A stretch of 21,839 bases of DNA from Clostridia bacterium (lineage in GTDB: Bacteria > Bacillota > Clostridia > Lachnospirales > WQUN01). The translations under genes and the position numbers were made by a program. The number at the start of each line of letters is the position of its first letter. The first letter of the stretch is position 1. The notes beneath the pieces are model-generated. The model was not told the origin of the DNA. It worked only from the letters and a program-made list of their open reading frames with translations, and searched no databases. Below are positions 8,815 through 15,223 of the stretch, in pieces. The stretch spans positions 1 through 21,839 of the forward strand of contig BNUF01000031.1 of NCBI GenBank assembly GCA_025997155.1, given 5' to 3'.

Positions 8815-9227
8815 TATCTTTCACCGCTTTGTATCTTCTTGTCAAATTGGACGGTATTCCCAAATTCCCCAAAATTTATGTGGTCGGCGAGAGAGGCGGC
8901 AAGCCGCACCCCGCGCCCGTGGTCGCTTAGCAGATTTATGTTCGCGGAAATCGTTGTGCCGTCAAAGCCCGTACCCTCGTCGGTAATTTTTGACGAGAGA
9001 GTACCGTCTTTGGCGTAAACGTGGACATACACCCGCTTGTCCGCGTCGTGTTTGTTGCCGTGGATTACGGCGTTGCACAAAAGTTCGCTGAAAATGAGTT
9101 TCAAGTCGCCTTCTTCCTCTTTCGACAAGTTCCAAATTTCGTTGCAAAATTCCAAAATTCCTTTAAGGGCGGATTTTACGTTGTTTAGTTCGCTTAAAAA
9201 GACAACCTCGTATTCTTTAGTATCCAC
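8814..9227 (-). CDS. RsbW/SpoIIAB-like GHKL serine kinase (anti-sigma type)
   Basis: Small single-domain HATPase of the anti-sigma-factor kinase group. Counted from a TTG at 9233, the ATP site is complete: N-box SELLCNAVIHGN with Asn54, G1 box DEGTGFD (85-91), G2 box HGRGVRLAASLAD (105-117). In partner switching such proteins bind a target and phosphorylate a STAS antagonist. The start is ambiguous. TTG at 9233 is only 1-2 nt from AAGGG, whereas GTG at 9227 has about 7 nt spacing and is preferred here (137 residues). Its stop overlaps the start of the phosphatase gene by one base, suggesting translational coupling. Its target is not in the window. Confidence 0.88.
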   Translation of the reverse strand: MDTKEYEVVFLSELNNVKSALKGILEFCNEIWNLSKEEEGDLKLIFSELLCNAVIHGNKHDADKRVYVHVYAKDGTLSSKITDEGTGFDGTTISANINLLSDHGRGVRLAASLADHINFGEFGNTVQFDKKIQSGER

Positions 9228-9256
9228 AATCAATCCCTTCTTCCGAGGTTCTGTTC

Positions 9257-9664
9257 TTATAATAACAATTCTTTGTGAACTTTTTCAATCGAGAGTAATA
9301 AATTGCCGTTTTTCGCTGGCACAATGTCGAACTTGTCCGCCAACGCCTGAATCATGGCGAGCCCCATATCGTCTTTTTCAATATCGACTTTTTCGGCGTG
9401 ACTAAGAGTGAAAGAGATTTTTATTTTCTTGCCGTCCGACGGGTCAAACTTTATCAAAAATCCGCCGTGTCCGCCCGATTTTTTGATGAGCAGTCCGCAA
9501 ACCTCCGAAACGAGAGAACGCACGTCCTCAAGTTCGTCAACGTCAAAATTCAGGCGCGACGCAATCGACGACGCGGTTTGACGCACCGCCGAAACATACG
9601 CCGCGTTTGCCGGCAGCGATAACTCTATGGCGGTTAATTCTTCTGTGGTTTCAAATTCATTCAT
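9257..9664 (-). CDS. Degenerate RsbW-like protein lacking an intact ATP site
   Basis: From ATG 9664 (GTGAGG upstream; an in-frame start at 9685 lies inside the previous gene without a ribosome site) the protein has 135 residues. The N-terminal half is RsbW-like: ELSLPANAAYVSAVR, then LNFDVDELEDVRSLVSEVCG. In the N-box the essential Asn is replaced by Gly57 (SEVCGLLI). No DxGxG G1 box is seen, and only a remnant of G2 remains (DDMGLAMIQALADKF). It may be a pseudokinase that still binds the STAS protein or its paralogue. It overlaps the STAS gene by 8 nt and lies about 30 bp before the canonical RsbW-like gene. Fold assignment is moderately sure; loss of catalysis is inferred. Confidence 0.75.
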   Translation of the reverse strand: MNEFETTEELTAIELSLPANAAYVSAVRQTASSIASRLNFDVDELEDVRSLVSEVCGLLIKKSGGHGGFLIKFDPSDGKKIKISFTLSHAEKVDIEKDDMGLAMIQALADKFDIVPAKNGNLLLSIEKVHKELLL

Positions 9665-9992
9665 TGGCCTCACCCTCACCATCAATCACGAATATTTTAT
9701 TTAGGTTAGTTATTTTGAAGATTTTAGAAACGTTCGGACGGAGATTTTTAAGCGAAATCTTTCCGTCATACGCCTTAACGTTCTTCAGTACCGCAACGAG
9801 ATTCCCCAAAACAGTGGAGTCGATGAACACGAGATTTGAACATTCGAGTACCAAGTTGATTTGTTTTTCGGCAACTAGGTCGTTGAGTTTCGCCTTCAAT
9901 TCGGCGGCGTTGAAAATGTCAAATTCGCCCACGAGGGTCACGAACCATACATTTTCTTCCTCATTGTAAGAAGGTGTAATATTATATTCCAT
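9657..9992 (-). CDS. STAS-domain anti-anti-sigma factor (RsbV/SpoIIAA-like)
   Basis: First gene of the partner-switching cassette. ATG 9992 is preferred over an in-frame upstream start because GGAGGT lies 7 nt before it, giving 111 residues. The STAS fold is recognisable: VWFVTLVGEFDIFNAAELK near the N-terminus and the phosphorylation loop LVFIDSTVLGNL, with Ser59 (or Thr60) as the expected phosphoacceptor. Later, ISLKNLRPNVSKIFKITNL matches the segment that follows in SpoIIAA. The predicted cycle is that an RsbW-like kinase phosphorylates it, the PP2C protein removes the phosphate, and the unphosphorylated form captures the kinase. Its stop is 3 nt inside the next gene's coding start (ATGAATGA), so translation is coupled. 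Confidence 0.92.
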   Translation of the reverse strand: MEYNITPSYNEEENVWFVTLVGEFDIFNAAELKAKLNDLVAEKQINLVLECSNLVFIDSTVLGNLVAVLKNVKAYDGKISLKNLRPNVSKIFKITNLNKIFVIDGEGEANE

Positions 9993-10039
9993 TTTTTTAC
10001 CTCCAATTGTTGAGTTTAAAGACACTACTATTATAATAT

Positions 10040-10049
10040 ATTATACCAA
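10040..10049 (-). promoter_or_regulatory. Extended -10 for the partner-switching operon
   Basis: On the minus strand, TTGGTATAAT: a consensus -10 (10045-10040) with a TGG extension. No strong -35 is visible 16-18 nt upstream. A second TATAAT on the same strand at 10035-10030 is an alternative. The site lies back-to-back with the uvrC promoter in a 106-bp divergent region. Confidence 0.5.
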
Positions 10050-10053
10050 AAAA

Positions 10054-10082
10054 TTGTAGTCCTTAGTTAAAAATGATATAAT
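10054..10082 (+). promoter_or_regulatory. sigma-A promoter for uvrC (-sortase)
   Basis: -35 TTGTAG (10054-10059), 17-nt spacer, -10 TATAAT (10077-10082) with a TGA extension. The ATG of uvrC is at 10099, so the leader is only about 10 nt and holds the GGTGA ribosome site. Confidence 0.7.
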
Positions 10083-10098
10083 AATTTTCGGTGATACT

Positions 10099-11934
10099 AT
10101 GTTTGATATAAAGGCGGAGTTGGCAAGACTTCCAGACAAAAGCGGCGTTTACCTTATGAAGAACAGCGAAGGGAAGATTATCTATATCGGCAAGGCGAAG
10201 AATCTAAAAAACCGTGTCCGTTCGTATTTCAGAGAGAGTAACACGGATTTCAAGGTGCGTTCAATGGTGCCTAACATTGCCGAATTTGAGTACATAATGA
10301 CCGATACCGAACTTGAGGCGCTTATTTTGGAGTGCAGTTTGATAAAGAAGCACACGCCTAAGTATAACATAATGCTGAAAGATAGTAAAACCTATCCGTA
10401 CATAAAGGTTACGGTACAAGAAGTATATCCGCAGGTTTTTATTACCAGAAGGGTAGCCAAGGACGGGGCGCGGTATTTCGGACCATATCTCGGCGGGACG
10501 GTTCACGAGTTGCTGGACACGATAAAAAGGGTGTGGCGGATACGTCTTTGCGCGAAAGTTCTCGGGGATACGCCGAATCCAAAGGAACGCCCCTGTTTGA
10601 ATTATCATATCAACAAATGCGACGCTCCTTGTATGGGGTACGCCGCCGACTATTCGGCGCGAATCGATGAAATCCTGCTTTTCCTAGGCGGTAAGTATGA
10701 TATGGTGCTTAAGAGTATCGAGGAGGAAATGTTGAAATTCGCGGAGAATTTGCAGTTTGAATTTGCCGCGAAGGCTCGCGACAATATGACCGCCATACGG
10801 TACTTGCGCGAACGCCAGCACATTGACGCGAGAAACGACGACAATCAGGACGTTATCGCGTTCGCGCTAAAAGAGGATACCGCGCTTTTTTATGTATTTT
10901 TTGTTCGCGGGGGAAAGATTGTGAACAAAGAGGACTTTTTGATACATCAGGTGTCGGGCGAAACGGAAACCGCGATTATGACGGCGTTTATCAAACAATT
11001 CTACACGGAAACCTCCTTTATTCCCCGCGAAATCATTTTACAGACGGATATTGATGAAAAAGAACTTATTGTATCGTTTCTTAAGTCTGTTAAAAAAGAT
11101 ACCACAAATCAGTTCGCCGTGTCTATAACCGTGCCGCAAAAGGGCGAAAAAGTCGCGTTGCTTAGGCTTGCCCAGAAAAACGCGTATAATATGCTTGAGC
11201 AATTCGGCGAAAAGAAGTTGCGGGACTACGCGAAGACGACGGGCGCGCTTGCCGAAATCCGCGACTGCCTAAACTTTGAGAATCCTCTGCGCCGTATCGA
11301 AGCATATGACATTTCAAATACCCAAGGTACAAACTGCGTCGGCTCAATGGTCGTTTTCGAAGACGGAAAACCCAAAAACGGCGACTACCGCAAATTCAAA
11401 ATAAGTTACACCACCCCCGACGATTACGCCTCTATGGAGGAACTTATTTCGCGGCGTTTCAAACGGTATCTCGCGGAGGATACAAAATTTAACGTACTCC
11501 CCGATATGATTTTTATGGACGGAGGCGCGGGGCAAGTCTCGTCGGCGAAAAAGGCGCTTGCCGCCCTTGCCCTCAAAATCCCCGTATGCGGTATGGTCAA
11601 GGACGACAACCACCGTACTCGCGGAATCTATTACAACGATACAGAATATTCTCTCCCGAGGACAAGCGCGGGTTTTCACCTCCTCACCCGCGTTCAGGAC
11701 GAGGTTCACCGTTTCGCGCTGGAGTATCACAAAAAGCTGCGGAGCGAACAAATGCTAAAGTCCGTTTTAGACGATATTTCGGGGATTGGCGAAGTCAAAC
11801 GGCGCGGGCTTTTGTCGCATTTCGCCACCCTTGACGCGGTAAAAGCCGCTACTGTCTCCGAACTCGAACAGGTTAAGGGAATCTCAAAGACAAACGCCGC
11901 CGAAATATACAAATATTTCCATAGCGAGGTGTAG
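10099..11934 (+). CDS. uvrC: Excinuclease ABC subunit C
   Basis: UvrC makes both incisions in nucleotide excision repair after UvrA/UvrB find the lesion. The 611-residue length is normal. Domains in order: GIY-YIG nuclease about 12-90 (GVYLM, Tyr29 in IIYIGKAKNLKNR, Arg39, Glu in ELEALILE); the four-Cys segment CLNYHINKCDAPCMG; UVR (UvrB-binding) helices about 197-235; RNase H-like nuclease with Asp404 in YDISNTQG, Asp474 in MIFMDGGAG and the His of DEVHRFA; and tandem HhH DNA-binding motifs at the C-terminus (DISGIGEVKRRGLL, QVKGISKTNA). It has its own promoter. The sortase gene begins 1 nt after its stop, with its ribosome site inside the uvrC end. Confidence 0.97.
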   Translation: MFDIKAELARLPDKSGVYLMKNSEGKIIYIGKAKNLKNRVRSYFRESNTDFKVRSMVPNIAEFEYIMTDTELEALILECSLIKKHTPKYNIMLKDSKTYPYIKVTVQEVYPQVFITRRVAKDGARYFGPYLGGTVHELLDTIKRVWRIRLCAKVLGDTPNPKERPCLNYHINKCDAPCMGYAADYSARIDEILLFLGGKYDMVLKSIEEEMLKFAENLQFEFAAKARDNMTAIRYLRERQHIDARNDDNQDVIAFALKEDTALFYVFFVRGGKIVNKEDFLIHQVSGETETAIMTAFIKQFYTETSFIPREIILQTDIDEKELIVSFLKSVKKDTTNQFAVSITVPQKGEKVALLRLAQKNAYNMLEQFGEKKLRDYAKTTGALAEIRDCLNFENPLRRIEAYDISNTQGTNCVGSMVVFEDGKPKNGDYRKFKISYTTPDDYASMEELISRRFKRYLAEDTKFNVLPDMIFMDGGAGQVSSAKKALAALALKIPVCGMVKDDNHRTRGIYYNDTEYSLPRTSAGFHLLTRVQDEVHRFALEYHKKLRSEQMLKSVLDDISGIGEVKRRGLLSHFATLDAVKAATVSELEQVKGISKTNAAEIYKYFHSEV

Positions 11935-11935
11935 T

Positions 11936-12679
11936 ATGAAATATGTTGTAAGAACAGTAATTCTATGCGGAATTGCTGCAATAATTATGTACTTTGCGTT
12001 GGGCGAATCTTCCGAACAGCCTAAAATTTCCAGAATTGCCCAAACTACCCCTCAATCCGAAGTTTCCGCTCCTGAAATACCAGAAGAAAAGCCGACAAGT
12101 CCCCTGAAAATATCGGCGGAATTCGAGAATCTGCGACAGGAATACGGAAACAACGACATAGTAGCTGTCCTCAAAATCGACGGCACAACGATAGATTACC
12201 CTGTCGTCCAATACAGCGACAATGAGTATTATCTTACTCGTGACATATATAAAGAAAACAACCGTTCAGGTTGGATATTTATGGACTATGAGAACACACT
12301 AGTTAATATCGACCAGAACAACATTATATACGGTCACAATATGAAACAAAACATTATGTTTCACGGCTTGCGAAACTACGCGAACAAGGATTTTTTCGAC
12401 AAACACAGGTATATCACCCTAAAGACGGCATACGGCGCGGATACGACGTGGGAAATTTTCTCCTTTATGGATACGAGTATCGAATTGAATTATATCCAAG
12501 TATACTTTGAGGAAGGGGAGTTTGCCGCGCTTGTAAAGGAGATAAAGGCGCGTTCCGTTTATGATACGGGCGTTGACGCAAACGAAAACGACAAAATCCT
12601 CAACCTTTCTACCTGTTCCGTCAAACCGTTAGAAGGCGGGCGGCGTTATGTACTGTCCGCAAAACTTCTAAAACAGTAA
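11936..12679 (+). CDS. Class B sortase
   Basis: A membrane-anchored transpeptidase that attaches proteins bearing a C-terminal sorting signal to peptidoglycan. There is one N-terminal TM segment (about 5-22), a Pro/Glu-rich linker (about 25-60), and then the sortase barrel. Catalytic residues fit SrtB: His134 in IIYGHNM, Cys227 in LNLSTCSV, Arg237 ten residues later in GGRRYVL. The SrtB-type N-terminal part is visible (DIVAVLKIDGTTIDYPVVQ, YYLTRDIYKENNRSGWIFMD). The ATG is 1 nt after the uvrC stop, with GAGGTG upstream, so it is co-transcribed with uvrC. No sorting-signal substrate is in the window. Family is sure; substrate is unknown. Confidence 0.94.
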   Translation: MKYVVRTVILCGIAAIIMYFALGESSEQPKISRIAQTTPQSEVSAPEIPEEKPTSPLKISAEFENLRQEYGNNDIVAVLKIDGTTIDYPVVQYSDNEYYLTRDIYKENNRSGWIFMDYENTLVNIDQNNIIYGHNMKQNIMFHGLRNYANKDFFDKHRYITLKTAYGADTTWEIFSFMDTSIELNYIQVYFEEGEFAALVKEIKARSVYDTGVDANENDKILNLSTCSVKPLEGGRRYVLSAKLLKQ

Positions 12680-12841
12680 GCATACCGCCTTGTACAAAAA
12701 GTACGTAATCACGGCGGAACTTGCAAACATTGCTATGTCAAAAAATGCCTCCCTCGGCGAAATTTCCGTTCTAAGCGGGTGTTCCCTGTAAAATTTTTCC
12801 TTATATATATCCAAATCGAAATCGTCTTCTACGAAGCGCAT
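12668..12841 (-). CDS. Small membrane protein, 57 residues, unknown
   Basis: ATG at 12841 follows AGGTGA at 5 nt spacing, and a promoter candidate lies 24 nt further upstream. The product is MRFVEDDFDLDIYKEKFYRE at the N-terminus, charged for about the first 33 residues. One hydrophobic segment follows (about 36-57, beginning FFDIAMFASSAV) and runs to the C-terminus, so it should be a tail-anchored membrane peptide. It converges with the sortase gene and overlaps its last 12 bases on the opposite strand, with no terminator between. No family was recognised. Promoter, ribosome site and coherent topology make it a probable real gene. Confidence 0.62.
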   Translation of the reverse strand: MRFVEDDFDLDIYKEKFYREHPLRTEISPREAFFDIAMFASSAVITYFLYKAVCLLF

Positions 12842-12864
12842 TTTTTCACCTCTGTATGGTTATA

Positions 12865-12894
12865 TTTATACTAAAAAAATAATAATATATACAA
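12865..12894 (-). promoter_or_regulatory. Promoter candidate for the 57-residue protein
   Basis: Minus strand: -35 TTGTAT (12894-12889), 18-nt spacer, -10 TATAAA (12870-12865). It is AT-rich and divergent from the gene at 12918, for which no clear promoter could be picked out in the same stretch. Confidence 0.45.
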
Positions 12895-12917
12895 ACTGTC
12901 TGTAAGCGGGTGATTTT

Positions 12918-13310
12918 ATGCAACAAAAAATTATATCCGACGAACCTAGCCGCCTATACGCGCTATTGTCGGGCATCGGCATAGCGTATGCGCTAAGCTG
13001 CACAATTTTTATCGGTTACGCCTTGCTCCTTACATATTCAAAAGTCACATCTGAAAGTATGCACCTTGTCGTCAGTATAACAGGGATTCTTTCGGTATTT
13101 ATCGCGGGATACGACGCGGCGCGGGGAGCGAAAAACCGCGGCTGGCTCTGGGGACTAATCGCGGGCGCGTTGTACGCGTTCATACTAAGTATCATCGGAA
13201 TGTGGGCGACAAACGGTAACTTTTTGGACGCAAGGACGGCGACTCTGTTTGTCCTGTGCATCGCGGGCGGCGGCTTGGGCGGCGTAATCGGCATAAACAA
13301 ATCAAGATGA
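12918..13310 (+). CDS. TIGR04086/YrzE-like membrane protein
   Basis: A 130-residue protein with four predicted membrane segments (about 13-39, 50-65, 76-98, 108-126). The family signature is the central stretch GYDAARGAKNRGWLWGLIAG, a short basic cytoplasmic turn leading into Trp/Gly-rich TM3, followed by the Gly-rich last segment IAGGGLGGVIGIN. Members are common in sporulating Bacillota and their function is unknown. ATG follows GCGGGTGA. Downstream is the 13318-13369 hairpin, which could end its transcript. Confidence 0.8.
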   Translation: MQQKIISDEPSRLYALLSGIGIAYALSCTIFIGYALLLTYSKVTSESMHLVVSITGILSVFIAGYDAARGAKNRGWLWGLIAGALYAFILSIIGMWATNGNFLDARTATLFVLCIAGGGLGGVIGINKSR

Positions 13311-13317
13311 ATATTAT

Positions 13318-13369
13318 AAAAAAATCTCCTAATAATAATACGGAATCCGTATGAAAAGGAGGTTTTTTT
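13318..13369 (+). promoter_or_regulatory. Hairpin that pairs with the downstream ribosome binding site; possible terminator
   Basis: Left arm AAAAAAATCTCCT (13318-13330) pairs over its full 13 nt (one G-U) with right arm AGGAGGTTTTTTT (13357-13369). The right arm contains the whole Shine-Dalgarno sequence and stops one base before the ATG at 13370. The 26-nt loop holds a 15-nt palindrome ATACGGAATCCGTAT (13338-13352) that can form a second stem. The T-run also makes it terminator-like for the upstream gene. Both roles are inferred from pairing. Confidence 0.6.
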
Positions 13370-13513
13370 ATGGCTAAAGATACAGGCAAGCAACCGTTTC
13401 AGACTCTCTCCGTCCTAGACGAGGCGAAAACCTACGGCGAAGGCGGCGTACCCATTCCAACCCTTGAGGGTGTCGCGGAGGCGAAAAAATGGGTGGACGA
13501 GAACGAGCTATAG
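13370..13513 (+). CDS. Small protein resembling the CDIF630_02480 (DUF3787) spore-surface family
   Basis: A 47-residue hydrophilic protein starting MAKDTGKQPFQTLSV. ATG follows AAGGAGG at 8 nt. The C-terminal half, GGVPIPTLEGVAEAKKWVDE, resembles the conserved VPIPSEE..V..AKEWVDEN motif that I recall for the DUF3787/CDIF630_02480 family of small clostridial spore-surface proteins. If right, it implies a spore-forming organism. Its ribosome site is inside a strong hairpin. Its TAG stop abuts the TAG of dapB on the other strand (CTATAG at 13508-13513). The reading frame is well supported; the family link rests on a short motif. Confidence 0.7.
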   Translation: MAKDTGKQPFQTLSVLDEAKTYGEGGVPIPTLEGVAEAKKWVDENEL

Positions 13514-14263
13514 AGTATCCATAATATCCTGCATTGTGTACAATCCTGCGGGTTTTCCCTTCATAAATTTCACGGCGTTAAGCGCGCCGATTGCAAAAAC
13601 TTCTTTAGAAAACGCCTCGTGACGGAGTTCGATAACCTCGTCCCTCCCCGCGAAAATAACGCTATGCTCCCCGACGATTGACCCGCCCCGCACACTTGAA
13701 AATCCGATTTCCTTGTTATGTCGGCTTTCGCGGCGGTCGGTTCGGTCGTATACATACGAATAGTCACGGTCGCCTTTAATCGCGTCCGCCAAAAACAACG
13801 CCGTTCCGCTAGGCGCGTCTATCTTGAGTCTGTGGTGTTTTTCCAAAATTTCCGCGTCAAAGCCTTCGTCGAGAAGAAGTTTTGACATACGTTTTAGTAT
13901 GTTCGCGACTAGATTTATGCCGATAGACATATTCGCGGACTTAAATATGCCAACTTTTGACGAAATCTCCAATAATTGGCTGCAACATTCCTCCGAAAGC
14001 CCCGTCGTACATATCACCGCCGGCAGGCTTTTTTCGGCGCAATGCGACAAAATTTTCGGAACGATTGACGCCGTTGAAAAGTCAAGCAGAACGTCGGCGG
14101 GCATATCGCAATCGCTGATATCGGAAAATGTCGGGAAGGAGGCGGGCTTTGGCGGCGCGGTGTCAATCCCCGCGACGATTTCGACTTCCTTGCTTTTTGA
14201 GGCAAGGGACGTGACCACGCGTCCCATATGCCCCAAATATCCATTTAATATTATTTTTACCAT
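13508..14263 (-). CDS. dapB: 4-hydroxy-tetrahydrodipicolinate reductase
   Basis: DapB reduces the DapA product with NAD(P)H in the diaminopimelate/lysine pathway. At 251 residues it has the usual length. The N-terminal Rossmann motif is NGYLGHMGR (7-15), and the substrate-binding/catalytic signature EKHHRLKIDAPSGTA (141-155) contains catalytic His143/His144 and Lys147. ATG follows GAGGTAA. It starts 8 bp after dapA and is co-transcribed with it. Its stop codon touches that of the convergent small gene on the plus strand, and no terminator is visible after it. Confidence 0.96.
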   Translation of the reverse strand: MVKIILNGYLGHMGRVVTSLASKSKEVEIVAGIDTAPPKPASFPTFSDISDCDMPADVLLDFSTASIVPKILSHCAEKSLPAVICTTGLSEECCSQLLEISSKVGIFKSANMSIGINLVANILKRMSKLLLDEGFDAEILEKHHRLKIDAPSGTALFLADAIKGDRDYSYVYDRTDRRESRHNKEIGFSSVRGGSIVGEHSVIFAGRDEVIELRHEAFSKEVFAIGALNAVKFMKGKPAGLYTMQDIMDTL

Positions 14264-14271
14264 AATTTACC

Positions 14272-15153
14272 TCATAATAAGCCGTAGTTTTGCATCGCCT
14301 CGCGGAGTAATTTCAAATTCGCCTCTTCAGGTTCGCACAACGGCAAACGATAGCCGCCCACGTCATAGCCCAAAAGGCGCATTGCCGCCTTAACGGGTAT
14401 CGGGTTGACCTCGTTGAAAAGTTGCTTAACCAACGGTATAAGTTTAAGTTGATACTGCTGGCTTGCTTTTATGTCGCCCTCTAGGAATGTCGCCACCAAC
14501 TCGTGAACGTCTTTGGGTACGATATTCGCCGCAACCGAAATCACGCCGATTCCGCCGAGGGAAAGTATTGGCAAAATCTGGTCGTCATTGCCCGAGTATA
14601 TATCAATCGCATCTCCGCAAAGCGCGGCGATTTGGGCTATCTGTCCAATGTTTCCGCTTGCCTCTTTGATTGCGGCGATATTCGGCACTTTTGCAAGTTC
14701 CGCGACAGTCCCCGGTTCAATGTTCACCCCTGTGCGCGATTTCACGCTATACAAAATCACGGGGATTTTTACACTTTCAGCCAATTTTGTGTAATGCGAA
14801 ACAAGCCCCTTTGGGGTCGCCCTGTTGTAGTACGGAGTCACCAACAAAAGCGCGTCAGCCCCCGCCTCTTCACAGCCCTGACAAAGATTCACGCCGTGTG
14901 CCGTGTCGTTCGAACCCGCCCCCGCGATTATCGGGACGCGTCCGTTCGCGTATTTTGCCGCGAACCGCACCGATTCAGTCTGCTCCTTGTCCGTGAGCGT
15001 CGATGCCTCGCCCGTCGTGCCGCAAACGATGATTGCGTCTGTGCCTTCCGAAATGTGATAGTCTATAAGTTTACCAAATATTTCATAATTTATCGTACCG
15101 TCTGTGTTGAACGGCGTTACCAACGCCACGCCCGAGCCTTTAAAAATCGACAT
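14272..15153 (-). CDS. dapA: 4-hydroxy-tetrahydrodipicolinate synthase
   Basis: DapA condenses pyruvate with aspartate semialdehyde, the first committed step of lysine and diaminopimelate synthesis. The start is ATG 15153, 8 nt after AAGGAG (a GTG two codons earlier is too close), giving 293 residues. Active-site residues present: Thr46-Thr47 in CGTTGEA, Tyr108 in LVTPYY, Tyr135 and Arg140 in ILYSVKSRTGVN, and Schiff-base Lys163 in IAAIKEAS. The loop between Tyr135 and Arg140 reads SVKS where most relatives have NVPS or NVPG. It is transcribed from a near-consensus promoter at 15185-15213, followed by dapB. Confidence 0.96.
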   Translation of the reverse strand: MSIFKGSGVALVTPFNTDGTINYEIFGKLIDYHISEGTDAIIVCGTTGEASTLTDKEQTESVRFAAKYANGRVPIIAGAGSNDTAHGVNLCQGCEEAGADALLLVTPYYNRATPKGLVSHYTKLAESVKIPVILYSVKSRTGVNIEPGTVAELAKVPNIAAIKEASGNIGQIAQIAALCGDAIDIYSGNDDQILPILSLGGIGVISVAANIVPKDVHELVATFLEGDIKASQQYQLKLIPLVKQLFNEVNPIPVKAAMRLLGYDVGGYRLPLCEPEEANLKLLREAMQNYGLL

Positions 15154-15184
15154 AAACACATCTCCTTAACCTTCCACTATCCTA

Positions 15185-15213
15185 AATATATCATTTTTCA
15201 AAATATTTGTCAA
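15185..15213 (-). promoter_or_regulatory. Strong sigma-A promoter for dapA-dapB
   Basis: Minus strand: perfect -35 TTGACA (15213-15208), 17-nt spacer, -10 TATATT (15190-15185) with a TGA extension. It fills the 70-bp gap after polC. No lysine riboswitch would fit in the short leader of about 25 nt. Confidence 0.85.
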
Positions 15214-15223
15214 CAATCTTAAT

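Noticed and set aside
9664..9685. Upstream start (residues MMVRVRP) for the degenerate RsbW-like protein
   Set aside because: It lies deeper in the STAS gene with no ribosome site, whereas ATG 9664 follows GTGAGG and gives the common ATGAATGA coupling.
14503..15222. 239-codon plus-strand frame opposite dapA
   Set aside because: Shadow of dapA, which has full catalytic motifs, promoter and ribosome site on the minus strand.
15160..15223. Lysine riboswitch upstream of dapA
   Set aside because: The promoter -35 lies 11 nt from the polC stop and the leader is only about 25 nt, far too short for an L-box.
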